The translations under genes and the position numbers were made by a program. A model generated the notes under the pieces. It had not been told where the DNA came from. It made no database searches and saw nothing but the letters and a program-made list of their open reading frames with translations. A DNA stretch of 11,050 bases from Faecalicatena sp. (GTDB lineage: Bacteria > Bacillota > Clostridia > Lachnospirales > Lachnospiraceae): positions 1-11,050 of the forward strand of contig VSNK01000110.1 of assembly GCA_009774255.1 (NCBI GenBank), read 5' to 3'. This document shows positions 4,431 to 11,050 of the stretch, piece after piece. The stretch's first letter is position 1; every line of letters begins with the position of its first letter.

Positions 4431-6441
4431 AAAAAATCCGGCCGTACAGGCGGAAAAAAATGGATACATAGGATGGTGTCAAAATAAAGCCCATGAAGAG
4501 ATAGACTATATTTTCCAGAACCTCATGTCGAAGCACGGGTTAAATGTCCGGGAAGAGCAGCTCCGTCTGAGCCATGAGATGCTGGACACCTTATGGGGAA
4601 AGCAGATTGCGCTGTGCGATGCGGGAGTAGGTATCGGAAAAACATACGCATATCTGATCGCATGTATCATGCTGGATAAATACGGGGAAAAGGGCGGGAG
4701 TATTTCAAAACCAGACTGCCATCCGGCAGTCATTTCCACATCTAGCATTGCGCTGCAGGATGCCATCCTGAAGGAATACGTTCCCTTTCTATCCCGGCTC
4801 CTGCTGGAAGAAAAACTCATCAGGAAACCATTGAAAGCAGTCGTCCGGAAAGGGAAAGAGCATTTCGTGTGCGACCAACGTCTGGAACAGAGGATTTCCG
4901 CCATTCAGGGCAAGCGGAAAAATAAGGATCAGAAGAAAGCCCTGCTCTCCCTGCGGACATACTATGACATGGATCAGGTTTACGGGCTGAGCGGGTTCGA
5001 CAGGAGGCTTGTATGTGTTCCCAAATTCTGTCCGAAGAATTGCACGGGGAGAGAATGCTGCCGTTACCGGAGGTATATGGAACGGGTAAAAGGCACGGGA
5101 ATCCATTTTCAGATCTGTAACCACAATTATCTGCTTGCGGACGCCTCCCACCGGGCAAAAGGCTATCGTCCGCTCTTATCCGATTACCGGGCGTTGGTGA
5201 TCGATGAAGCCCACAAGCTTCCGGAAGCGGCGGGGCAGATGTGCGGAAAATCCCTGTGCAGTGACGATATTCAGGAAATCTGCTACATGCTGGAAAAGGA
5301 GCATCAGGGCATCCGAGCGGGGTGTTTAAAGGCAAAGATGAAAAGGCTCTTCCATGTGATTGCGGAGAACCATACCTTTGAGCAGGGTCAGAGGATTGCA
5401 TTTCAGCAGACGGAAGAATGTGTCTCCGCAATCAAAGAAAGCGCAGCTTTCTTATATGAAACGATCCGGCGGTGCAGGGGGAGTGTTTCCAAATGGGTGC
5501 GCGGCCGGCTGGAAGAAGCGGGGAAGGTTCTCTGCTATTTTTTGGTTCCCAGCGGGAAATATATTTTATATCTGGAGCAGGATGGGGAACGGCTCCCGGT
5601 GTTCTGCGCCACCAGCCGGAGGGTTCCGGCATATCTTGATAAAATGTTATGGGAGCAGGGAGTTCCGTCAATTCTCACCAGCGGCACATTAAAAGCCGGA
5701 AATGGATTTCTGCGGACCAGACAGACGCTGGGACTGGAGGAAACGAACCGGAAAAGAAAGCCCGGGGTACAGGAATATGTGGCAGAATCCCCGTTTGAAT
5801 ATAAGAAGAACTGTCTGCTTTATCTTCCACAGGACGGCAGGCAGCTCCGGCACGGGAGCCGGGAGGAAGCTGTGTGGATCGCAAGGCAGATCAAACAGCT
5901 CACCAGTTCTACACATGGGCATACGCTGGTGCTGTTCACATCGTATTCCCTGATGGGGAGTGTTTACCAAAACCTCCGTGGGTGTCTGCCATATACTATG
6001 GTGGAAGTATGGCGGCACACGCAGGAAGAGATCATGCGGTTTAAGAAGCTGGGGAATGCGGTGCTGTTCGCAGCCGGTTCCTGCTGGGAGGGCGTGGATT
6101 TCCCGGGGGATATGGTATCTTCGCTGATCATCGTCAGGCTCCCATTTGCTGTGCCTGACCCGGTGAGGGAGGCAGAGAAAGAGCAGTATGGGAGCCTGCG
6201 GAAATATATCAAGGCGGTTGCTGTTCCAGATATGCAGAAGAAACTCCGGCAGGGGTTCGGCAGAGCCATCCGCACGGAAACGGATACCTGTGTGGTGACC
6301 ATCCTGGACCAGCGGGCGGCAAGGGGCGGAAGATATCATGAAGACGTGCTGTGCGCATTGCCGTCCTGCCAGATGGCGGAGTCGATGGAAGATGTGGAAA
6401 GATTCATCCGCAGGAGAAAGAATGTGGATTATTATATGTAA
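4417..6441 (+). CDS. DinG/XPD-family superfamily 2 DNA helicase with Fe-S cluster cysteines
   Basis: An ATP-dependent 5'-3' DNA helicase of the DinG/XPD type, 674 aa from the chosen ATG. Visible motifs: Walker A DAGVGIGKT (68-76), an Fe-S domain made of RKGKEHFVC (C152, at the usual first-cysteine position) plus VCVPKFCPKNCTGRECC (C200, C205, C209, C214, C215), the Walker B box VIDEAH (261-266), the SGTL box (422-425), the motif V-like GSCWEGVDFPG (554-564) and the motif VI-like QGFGRAIRTETD (612-623). No exonuclease domain precedes the helicase core. I chose ATG 4417 because it leaves a 14-bp overlap with DUF3846; ATG 4372 is in frame with a possible AAAGG site and would add 15 residues, and the frame is open back to 4234. 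Likely role: unwinding during maintenance or transfer of the mobile element. Family assignment is firm; the role is inferred. Confidence 0.92.
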   Translation: MKDVKKNPAVQAEKNGYIGWCQNKAHEEIDYIFQNLMSKHGLNVREEQLRLSHEMLDTLWGKQIALCDAGVGIGKTYAYLIACIMLDKYGEKGGSISKPDCHPAVISTSSIALQDAILKEYVPFLSRLLLEEKLIRKPLKAVVRKGKEHFVCDQRLEQRISAIQGKRKNKDQKKALLSLRTYYDMDQVYGLSGFDRRLVCVPKFCPKNCTGRECCRYRRYMERVKGTGIHFQICNHNYLLADASHRAKGYRPLLSDYRALVIDEAHKLPEAAGQMCGKSLCSDDIQEICYMLEKEHQGIRAGCLKAKMKRLFHVIAENHTFEQGQRIAFQQTEECVSAIKESAAFLYETIRRCRGSVSKWVRGRLEEAGKVLCYFLVPSGKYILYLEQDGERLPVFCATSRRVPAYLDKMLWEQGVPSILTSGTLKAGNGFLRTRQTLGLEETNRKRKPGVQEYVAESPFEYKKNCLLYLPQDGRQLRHGSREEAVWIARQIKQLTSSTHGHTLVLFTSYSLMGSVYQNLRGCLPYTMVEVWRHTQEEIMRFKKLGNAVLFAAGSCWEGVDFPGDMVSSLIIVRLPFAVPDPVREAEKEQYGSLRKYIKAVAVPDMQKKLRQGFGRAIRTETDTCVVTILDQRAARGGRYHEDVLCALPSCQMAESMEDVERFIRRRKNVDYYM

Positions 6442-6618
6442 AAAAACAAGCAAAGCCATTGTTGGTTCTGCCCAAAAATCAGGATGGTTTGGGACAGAAA
6501 GTTTGTTGGTATCTCAAGGGCAGTTTCCGGCGATTTGGTGGTATTGGTGGATGGCTTTGGGTGTAAGGAGTGGGTATACTGTATATAGCGTCAGAGAAAA
6601 AGAAAGGAAGTGAAAGAG
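6442..6618. promoter_or_regulatory. Leader/possible left end of the recombinase module: inverted repeat and candidate promoter
   Basis: This 177-bp gap is rich in T and G on the + strand (repeated TTGG and TTTGGG) and unlike the flanking genes. CAAAGCCAT (6451-6459) and ATGGCTTTG (6551-6559) form a 9-bp perfect inverted repeat 91 bp apart, and CTGCCC (6468-6473) and GGGCAG (6518-6523) a nested one. TATACT (6575-6580) is a decent -10 element for the first recombinase, but I see no good -35. Repeats here could be recombinase arm or core sites. Whether this is the element terminus needs comparison with an empty site. Confidence 0.4.
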
Positions 6619-7734
6619 ATGAGCAGATATCAAGTGAAGATGGAACAGGATGGTTCGAGAAAATATTACTATATCTGCAGCAGGGATTCTATGGATATCG
6701 AATTGTATCCAAGTAAATATCTGACGCACAAAGTCAGGGCAAAGCAGTCACCGAATACGATCCGGCGGGCAGCCCTTGCACTTGCGTATTACTTACAATT
6801 TATGGATGAGAAAGAGATGGGACTGACACAAGTTTATGAGCTGGGATTTGAGCAGCAGTATAAACATTTTACGGATTTCCTTGACTGGCTCAAGTTGGGT
6901 CGGCATAAAGAACATTGCGAAAAGATTCCGAACAATGGGACCTGCAACGCATACCTACAGGATGTGTTCAGGTTCTATCTTTTTATGGAGCAGGATGAAT
7001 GGCGGGGGAAGGACCTGCTGGTGCTTTCCTATAATCAGATTGTCACTGCGGATGCCGTGGGGGTCAAAAAAGTGCTGCGCTCCCAGGCATTTAAAGGATA
7101 TTTAAAAGCAGAGGAGCGGAATGTCCGGGCGGCCGGAAAAGATGAGATCACGACGCTTTTGGAAGCCTGTACGAACTGCCGGGATCAGGCATTGATCCTG
7201 CTGATGGCAGAGACGGGGTTCCGGATTGGGGAAATCCTTGGGATCGACTATATCCATGATATTGACTATAAGAGCCATCTCGTCAAAGTAAGTTTCCGGG
7301 AGGACAATGAGAATAACGCAAGGGCAAAAAATGCGGAGTACCGCAGGGCGAAGGTCAGTGACAGTACCTTTGACTTTTTACTATATTATATTTCCGAATA
7401 CCGGCACCTGATCCAGAAGCAGCGGCATCTGTTCATTACGATAGTCGGGAGTACGGCAGGCCAGCCGATGAACGTGGATGCCGTGTATGACATGCTGGAG
7501 CGGATGGAGAAGAAAACGGGCGTGAAGACCACGCCCCACATGCTCCGGAGATATTTCGGAAATGAACGGTGGAGGGCAGGATGGCGCCTGGAGATGATCA
7601 GCCATGCCTATGGGCATAAACATCTGGAAACCACAATACGGTATCTGAACGCCATAGATGACAGGCTAATCGAAGCCAGCGATGAGTTTTATGAAAAGAA
7701 CGCTGCCCTCTATGATGTCAGCCAGTTGATGTGA
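6619..7734 (+). CDS. Tyrosine recombinase 1, TnpA-like (Tn554 class)
   Basis: A 371-aa site-specific recombinase of the lambda integrase fold. The N-terminal half (about 36-165) is a SAM-like core-binding domain (KQSPNTIRRAALALAYYLQFM at 42-62). The catalytic half shows R202 in ETGFRIGEIL, a lysine K237 in the beta-hairpin position, H307 and R310 in TPHMLRRYF, H333 in YGHKHLETTIRYL and the nucleophile Y342. The set is complete, so the enzyme should be active. Its size matches Tn554 TnpA (about 361 aa). I chose ATG 6619, 8 nt after the AAAGGAAG site at about 6603-6610; an in-frame GTG at 6610 overlaps that site and would add three residues. The next gene begins 15 bp after its stop. Confidence 0.9.
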   Translation: MSRYQVKMEQDGSRKYYYICSRDSMDIELYPSKYLTHKVRAKQSPNTIRRAALALAYYLQFMDEKEMGLTQVYELGFEQQYKHFTDFLDWLKLGRHKEHCEKIPNNGTCNAYLQDVFRFYLFMEQDEWRGKDLLVLSYNQIVTADAVGVKKVLRSQAFKGYLKAEERNVRAAGKDEITTLLEACTNCRDQALILLMAETGFRIGEILGIDYIHDIDYKSHLVKVSFREDNENNARAKNAEYRRAKVSDSTFDFLLYYISEYRHLIQKQRHLFITIVGSTAGQPMNVDAVYDMLERMEKKTGVKTTPHMLRRYFGNERWRAGWRLEMISHAYGHKHLETTIRYLNAIDDRLIEASDEFYEKNAALYDVSQLM

Positions 7735-7749
7735 TGGAGGTGAAGGAAT

Positions 7750-9525
7750 ATGCCTGCGGCAATTCTACAGTGGGCAGGGATGGAAGGGATACAGCCGGAA
7801 CGGCTGGAAGAATCAGAATCGAAGATTGCGGAGGAACTTGCAGAGTGTCCCGGAATGGAAAAACGGTGGATGAAAAAACTGGAAACATTTCTGGTGCAGT
7901 CAGGAATAAAACATATTTCAGAAATGGATTATCCATTGAGAGCGGAATATGAGATTTATCTGGAAGAAACGCCGCAATGGAAAAATGCCTGTCTGACAGC
8001 CTTTGACAAGGCCGTCCGGTATGAAACCCAGAAGCAGATGCAGACTCTTTCCGGGAGGCAAAAGTTTCAATGGCAGTACAGGAACCAGATCCTGTTCCTG
8101 CCCTACCATCCGGATCAGGGGCTTGCCTCTGAATTTGAAGTATCAAGGAAGAACGATATCCTGATCTGGGATTTTCATAAGAATTGCGGGGAAAAGCTGA
8201 AGAGGCAGATATTCGGAGGGCTGGATTTCATCCTGAAAAACTGTCGGCATCCACCTTCCAGAAGAATCCGGTTGCTGACGCTTCAATATTTTTATACATT
8301 TTGTGCGGAGCATGGTATTACGGATGTAGAGATGCTGGAAAAGGCAGATCTAGAAAGGTACCGGATTTATATTGAAAACAGCCGGAAAGAGGCGAACCTC
8401 GACGCACAGGAAATGGCAGTGGTAACGATATGCCGGAAAGAATCCTTTGTAAATGCCACGGAGATCCATTGGTATGCAGGAGTCTGGTATCTGGAACGGC
8501 TGCATTTGCCAAAGGACCGGATCAATCCAAGCGCGTCGAAAGAGAGCATTTCCTTTTTGGAAATTCAGGACTCATCTAACCGGAAGTATGCACAGGAATA
8601 TATGAAGTATGAGCTGGGCATTACCGGGCAGGCGGTCAGTACGATTTTGGGTAGATACCGCAGTGTGAGGGAATTTATTGTTTTCTTAGAGCAGAAAGGG
8701 GTTTCTGCATGCAGGTGCGGCAGGGAACATGCAGATGCTTATTTCAAAGAACTTCTCGGACGGAATCTTGGGGCGAAGGGATTTAATGAAAGAGTATTTG
8801 GGATCACACATTTTTATAAATTTCTCACAGTCAGGCGGTATGTGGACCATGTTCCTTTCCGCCAGGAGTATTATGTGCAGAAGGTGATGCCAGTGCATCA
8901 TGACCGAAGCGTGGAGCTGGAAACTTATATAGAGATCATGCAAAAACTAAGATATTTTCCGGAACATCTTCGGTGTATGTTTTTACATCTATGGTGTCTG
9001 GGATTAAGGGGAAGTGAGGTATGCACATTGAAAGGAGACGCTTATTACAGACAGGGAGAAGATTTTTGGATACAGGTTTACCAGATCAAGACAAAAGGAT
9101 ATAAGCGGATCCCTGTCCCGGAAGGATTGTATGAGATCATGCAGGTATATCTAAAAAAGCATCGGATCCAGACGGATGAATATATTTTCAAAAATACAAA
9201 AGGCGGCGCATTTTTATATCCCACATTCCGGGTGCAGATGCTGAAGCACTGTAGGGAAAACAAGATCCAGGGTGGGGAATATATTTTTAAATCCCATGAT
9301 TACCGCCATACCGTGGCAAGCCTGTTTTATGATAATGAAGTCTCCCTGCAGAGCATCCGGGATTATCTAGGGCATATGTATGATGAAATGACACAGCAAT
9401 ATATAGACTATATGCCACGCAGGATAGAAGCGGCAAACGAGGAATATTTTGAGGAACCGGACAATGACCTTACCGCAGGATTGAGGAAAGGCGGCACGTA
9501 TGGAAGAGGACAGGATTTATTATGA
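7750..9525 (+). CDS. Tyrosine recombinase 2, large TnpB-like (Tn554 class)
   Basis: A 591-aa recombinase with an unusually long N-terminal portion (about 1-385) before the catalytic domain, as in Tn554 TnpB (about 630 aa). Catalytic landmarks are R420 in CLGLRGSEV, a lysine in IKTKGYKRIPVP (K447 or K449), H517 and R520 in SHDYRHTVAS, H542 in LGHMYDE and the nucleophile Y551 in TQQYIDY. Two segments (about 135-205 and 285-360) each look like helical core-binding repeats, which may explain the length. A GGAGG site (7736-7740) sits 9 nt before the ATG. The 3' end overlaps recombinase 3 by 26 bp. Probably a partner of recombinases 1 and 3 in one integration complex (inference from Tn554 and operon structure). 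Confidence 0.9.
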   Translation: MPAAILQWAGMEGIQPERLEESESKIAEELAECPGMEKRWMKKLETFLVQSGIKHISEMDYPLRAEYEIYLEETPQWKNACLTAFDKAVRYETQKQMQTLSGRQKFQWQYRNQILFLPYHPDQGLASEFEVSRKNDILIWDFHKNCGEKLKRQIFGGLDFILKNCRHPPSRRIRLLTLQYFYTFCAEHGITDVEMLEKADLERYRIYIENSRKEANLDAQEMAVVTICRKESFVNATEIHWYAGVWYLERLHLPKDRINPSASKESISFLEIQDSSNRKYAQEYMKYELGITGQAVSTILGRYRSVREFIVFLEQKGVSACRCGREHADAYFKELLGRNLGAKGFNERVFGITHFYKFLTVRRYVDHVPFRQEYYVQKVMPVHHDRSVELETYIEIMQKLRYFPEHLRCMFLHLWCLGLRGSEVCTLKGDAYYRQGEDFWIQVYQIKTKGYKRIPVPEGLYEIMQVYLKKHRIQTDEYIFKNTKGGAFLYPTFRVQMLKHCRENKIQGGEYIFKSHDYRHTVASLFYDNEVSLQSIRDYLGHMYDEMTQQYIDYMPRRIEAANEEYFEEPDNDLTAGLRKGGTYGRGQDLL

Positions 9526-11017
9526 GGAACTGCCGTGCTATCAGAGCGCAGGAGAAAAGCAGAAGAGAGTATATGGCAATCCATATTTTAATCTGGATGA
9601 ACTGCCGGAAGGAGAGATGCGGCAGGAAATAGGGCGGTTTATCAAGAAACGGGGAGAAGAGGTAAGTTTCGCTACGATTCTGCATGATAAAACCTATTTT
9701 AAACAGTTAGCGGCTTTTTTACAGAAAAAGGCAGGAAACAGCAAGAGCCTGAAAGACAGGGAAGCAGAAAAATGGCTGAGGCAGCTCAAGGCATGGATGT
9801 TGGAAAACGGGATGCCCCTTACGGTGGAACATAAGAATGTGTATGGGGCGACAAACGTGAAAAACGCAATACTGATCCGATATTTTAACAAACTGCTGAA
9901 ATTTCTGGAGAGTGAAGAAGAGCGGGATGAAAAAGAAAAGGACATATGGGAGCTTGACAAGCTGGATCTGAAAATCAGGAAAAATCCGATTTATAATATA
10001 CAGACCATCAATTTTAAAGCAATCAGCCAGCCCAATATCCGAGAGGAGGTCAAAAAGGCGGTTTACAGGCATCTGGAATATGAAAGCCTGGGAACAGTAC
10101 AGCAGGAGATGACATCCATGCGCAATTTTTCGGTTTATTTAAAGAAAAAGCAGCCGGGAATCCAGTCCTGCCTTGAGATTGACAGGGATGTCATGGAAGG
10201 ATACCTGATATTTCGGATGACAGAAAACGAATCCTGCCGAAGCGCCAGTGATGAGGTGAGAAAACTCCGCACGGTTCTGGAAACCATCGGGAAGATATAT
10301 AATGCGCCCCATCTGGAAAAACTGTTTATCAACACGGATATACCGCCGGAATTGGACCCGGAATTCAAGGTTTATTCTGACGGGGAGATAAAGCGGCTGA
10401 TGGCCTGTATCACCAGATTGGACGAGCAGATCGCAAGGTGCATGGTCATACACCAGATGCTTGGCACAAGGATTTCAGACACGCTGACCTTAAGGATGGG
10501 ATGCCTGTCAAAAACAGATGGGCATGATATGATACGGATCGAACAGGTCAAGACCAGAGTATATGAAAAGCCGGTCAGCAGAGAAGTGGCTGCCCTGATC
10601 GAAAAGGCGATGGAGTATACCGCAGGGAAATATGGAAAAACGGAATACATTTTTGTAGACGACCGCAATACCAGCGCCCCTTTACAGTACACAACAGTGA
10701 AGCATAAAGTCCTGCGGATGATACAGGAAGAAAACCTGAGAGACGACAAAGGCAATTATTTCAAATTTAATACGCATATGTTCCGGCATTATTATGGAGT
10801 GAAACTGACAGAACTGCATCTGGATGACTGGACGATCGCAAGGCTTTTGGGACACAAGGGGCTGAACAGCGTCAAGCACTACCGGAAAATGAGCAACCAG
10901 CTCATGGCGGATGAGACACGGAAGGTACGGGAAATGATGACAGAGATCATCTATGCAAATTTAGATGGATGGGGTGCGGAATATGAGCAAATACGACAAA
11001 ATGATCGAAGTAAATAG
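9500..11017 (+). CDS. Tyrosine recombinase 3 (additional full-length recombinase of the module)
   Basis: A 505-aa recombinase with a long N-terminal DNA-binding part (about 1-290) and a C-terminal catalytic domain: R324 in LGTRISDTL, K351 in EQVKTRVYEKPV, H426 and R429 in THMFRHYYG, H452 in LGHKGLNSVKHY and the nucleophile Y461. All expected catalytic residues are present. Tn554 itself has only two recombinases before tnpC, so this is an extra member of the array; three-recombinase arrays are known as RIT elements, though their proteins are, as I recall, shorter. The ATG has AAAGG (9487-9491) upstream at 8 nt and lies 26 bp inside recombinase 2, and its 3' end overlaps the next gene by 35 bp, so all are likely co-translated. 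Confidence 0.88.
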   Translation: MEEDRIYYEELPCYQSAGEKQKRVYGNPYFNLDELPEGEMRQEIGRFIKKRGEEVSFATILHDKTYFKQLAAFLQKKAGNSKSLKDREAEKWLRQLKAWMLENGMPLTVEHKNVYGATNVKNAILIRYFNKLLKFLESEEERDEKEKDIWELDKLDLKIRKNPIYNIQTINFKAISQPNIREEVKKAVYRHLEYESLGTVQQEMTSMRNFSVYLKKKQPGIQSCLEIDRDVMEGYLIFRMTENESCRSASDEVRKLRTVLETIGKIYNAPHLEKLFINTDIPPELDPEFKVYSDGEIKRLMACITRLDEQIARCMVIHQMLGTRISDTLTLRMGCLSKTDGHDMIRIEQVKTRVYEKPVSREVAALIEKAMEYTAGKYGKTEYIFVDDRNTSAPLQYTTVKHKVLRMIQEENLRDDKGNYFKFNTHMFRHYYGVKLTELHLDDWTIARLLGHKGLNSVKHYRKMSNQLMADETRKVREMMTEIIYANLDGWGAEYEQIRQNDRSK

Positions 11018-11050
11018 AAAGGCCAGCGAAGAGAAGGTCAGCAGGGCAAG
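10983..11050 (+). CDS. Start of a TnpC/DUF6262-like transposition accessory gene (3' end outside window)
   Basis: An ATG at 10983, within the last codons of recombinase 3, opens a frame that stays open to the window edge: MSKYDKMIEVNRKASEEKVS followed by RA. Short, charged, helical N-termini of this type directly after Tn554-class recombinases belong to TnpC/DUF6262 proteins, small coiled-coil accessory factors that in Tn554 influence transposition efficiency and orientation. A G-rich stretch (about 10968-10977) could serve as the ribosome site. Only 22 codons are visible, so the assignment depends mostly on position. Confidence 0.6.
   Translation, partial: MSKYDKMIEVNRKASEEKVSRA

Larger units (their letters stand above)
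6442..11050 (+). mobile_element. Tn554-class transposition module with three tyrosine recombinases (left part, right end outside window)
   Basis: Three tandem, tightly spaced or overlapping tyrosine recombinases (371, 591 and 505 aa) are followed by the start of a small TnpC/DUF6262-like gene, all on the + strand. Tn554 carries tnpA, tnpB and a small tnpC in the same order and similar sizes for the first two; here an additional complete recombinase sits between the second and the small gene. Tn554 elements lie with tnpA near the left end and cargo at the other end, so cargo would be expected beyond 11050. Exact ends are not visible; the left end is placed only approximately after the helicase stop. 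It could instead be the integration module of a larger conjugative element that includes the helicase and DUF3846. Confidence 0.65.

Noticed and set aside
4417..6441. DinG of a type IV CRISPR system
   Set aside because: No csf/cas genes and no repeat-spacer array occur in the window; the neighbours are mobile-element genes.
5689..6459. 256-codon - strand frame opposite the helicase
   Set aside because: The + strand encodes clear helicase motifs throughout; the composition (His, Pro, Arg rich) is that of an antisense shadow.
6610..6618. GTG 6610 as start of recombinase 1
   Set aside because: It overlaps the likely AAAGGAAG ribosome site, which is correctly spaced for ATG 6619 instead.

Overview
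The window looks like gut-type Firmicutes DNA, most likely Clostridia/Lachnospiraceae. The basis is the protein resemblances (an aromatic amino-acid decarboxylase close to the Ruminococcus gnavus tryptophan decarboxylase as I remember it, a DUF3846 protein, Tn554-type recombinases), strong GGAGG-type ribosome binding sites and moderate GC. All genes I can support read on the + strand. No database search was possible, so family names rest on recognised motifs.

Region 1 (1-2124) looks like ordinary metabolic DNA. It holds the C-terminal end of a membrane protein, a perfect hairpin, a PLP-dependent group II aromatic L-amino-acid decarboxylase (210-1652) and a hotdog-fold acyl-CoA thioesterase. 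The thioesterase starts at a TTG inside the last codons of the decarboxylase, so the two form a tight, probably translationally coupled operon.

Region 2 (2125-2438) is intergenic. It carries two successive terminator-like hairpins and then a third hairpin that buries the Shine-Dalgarno sequence of the next gene. It is a natural candidate for the boundary between the metabolic operon and mobile DNA.

Region 3 (2439-6441) has the flavour of an integrative conjugative element: a small sigma-factor-like protein with a C-terminal helix-turn-helix (2439-2873), about 1 kb with no convincing gene but many hairpins including a 73-nt near-palindrome (3705-3777), a DUF3846 protein (3891-4430), and an overlapping DinG/XPD-type iron-sulfur helicase (4417-6441).

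Region 4 (6442-11050) is a tandem array of three tyrosine recombinases of 371, 591 and 505 aa, each with a complete visible catalytic set, followed by the start of a small TnpC/DUF6262-like gene that runs off the window. This is the layout of a Tn554-class transposition module, but with a third full recombinase. The left end of that element should lie in or near 6442-6618, and its cargo and right end lie beyond the window.

The most interesting targets are the three-recombinase module, the structured ORF-poor kilobase, the Shine-Dalgarno-sequestering leader of the sigma-like gene, and the decarboxylase, whose pocket-region sequence departs from the R. gnavus enzyme.
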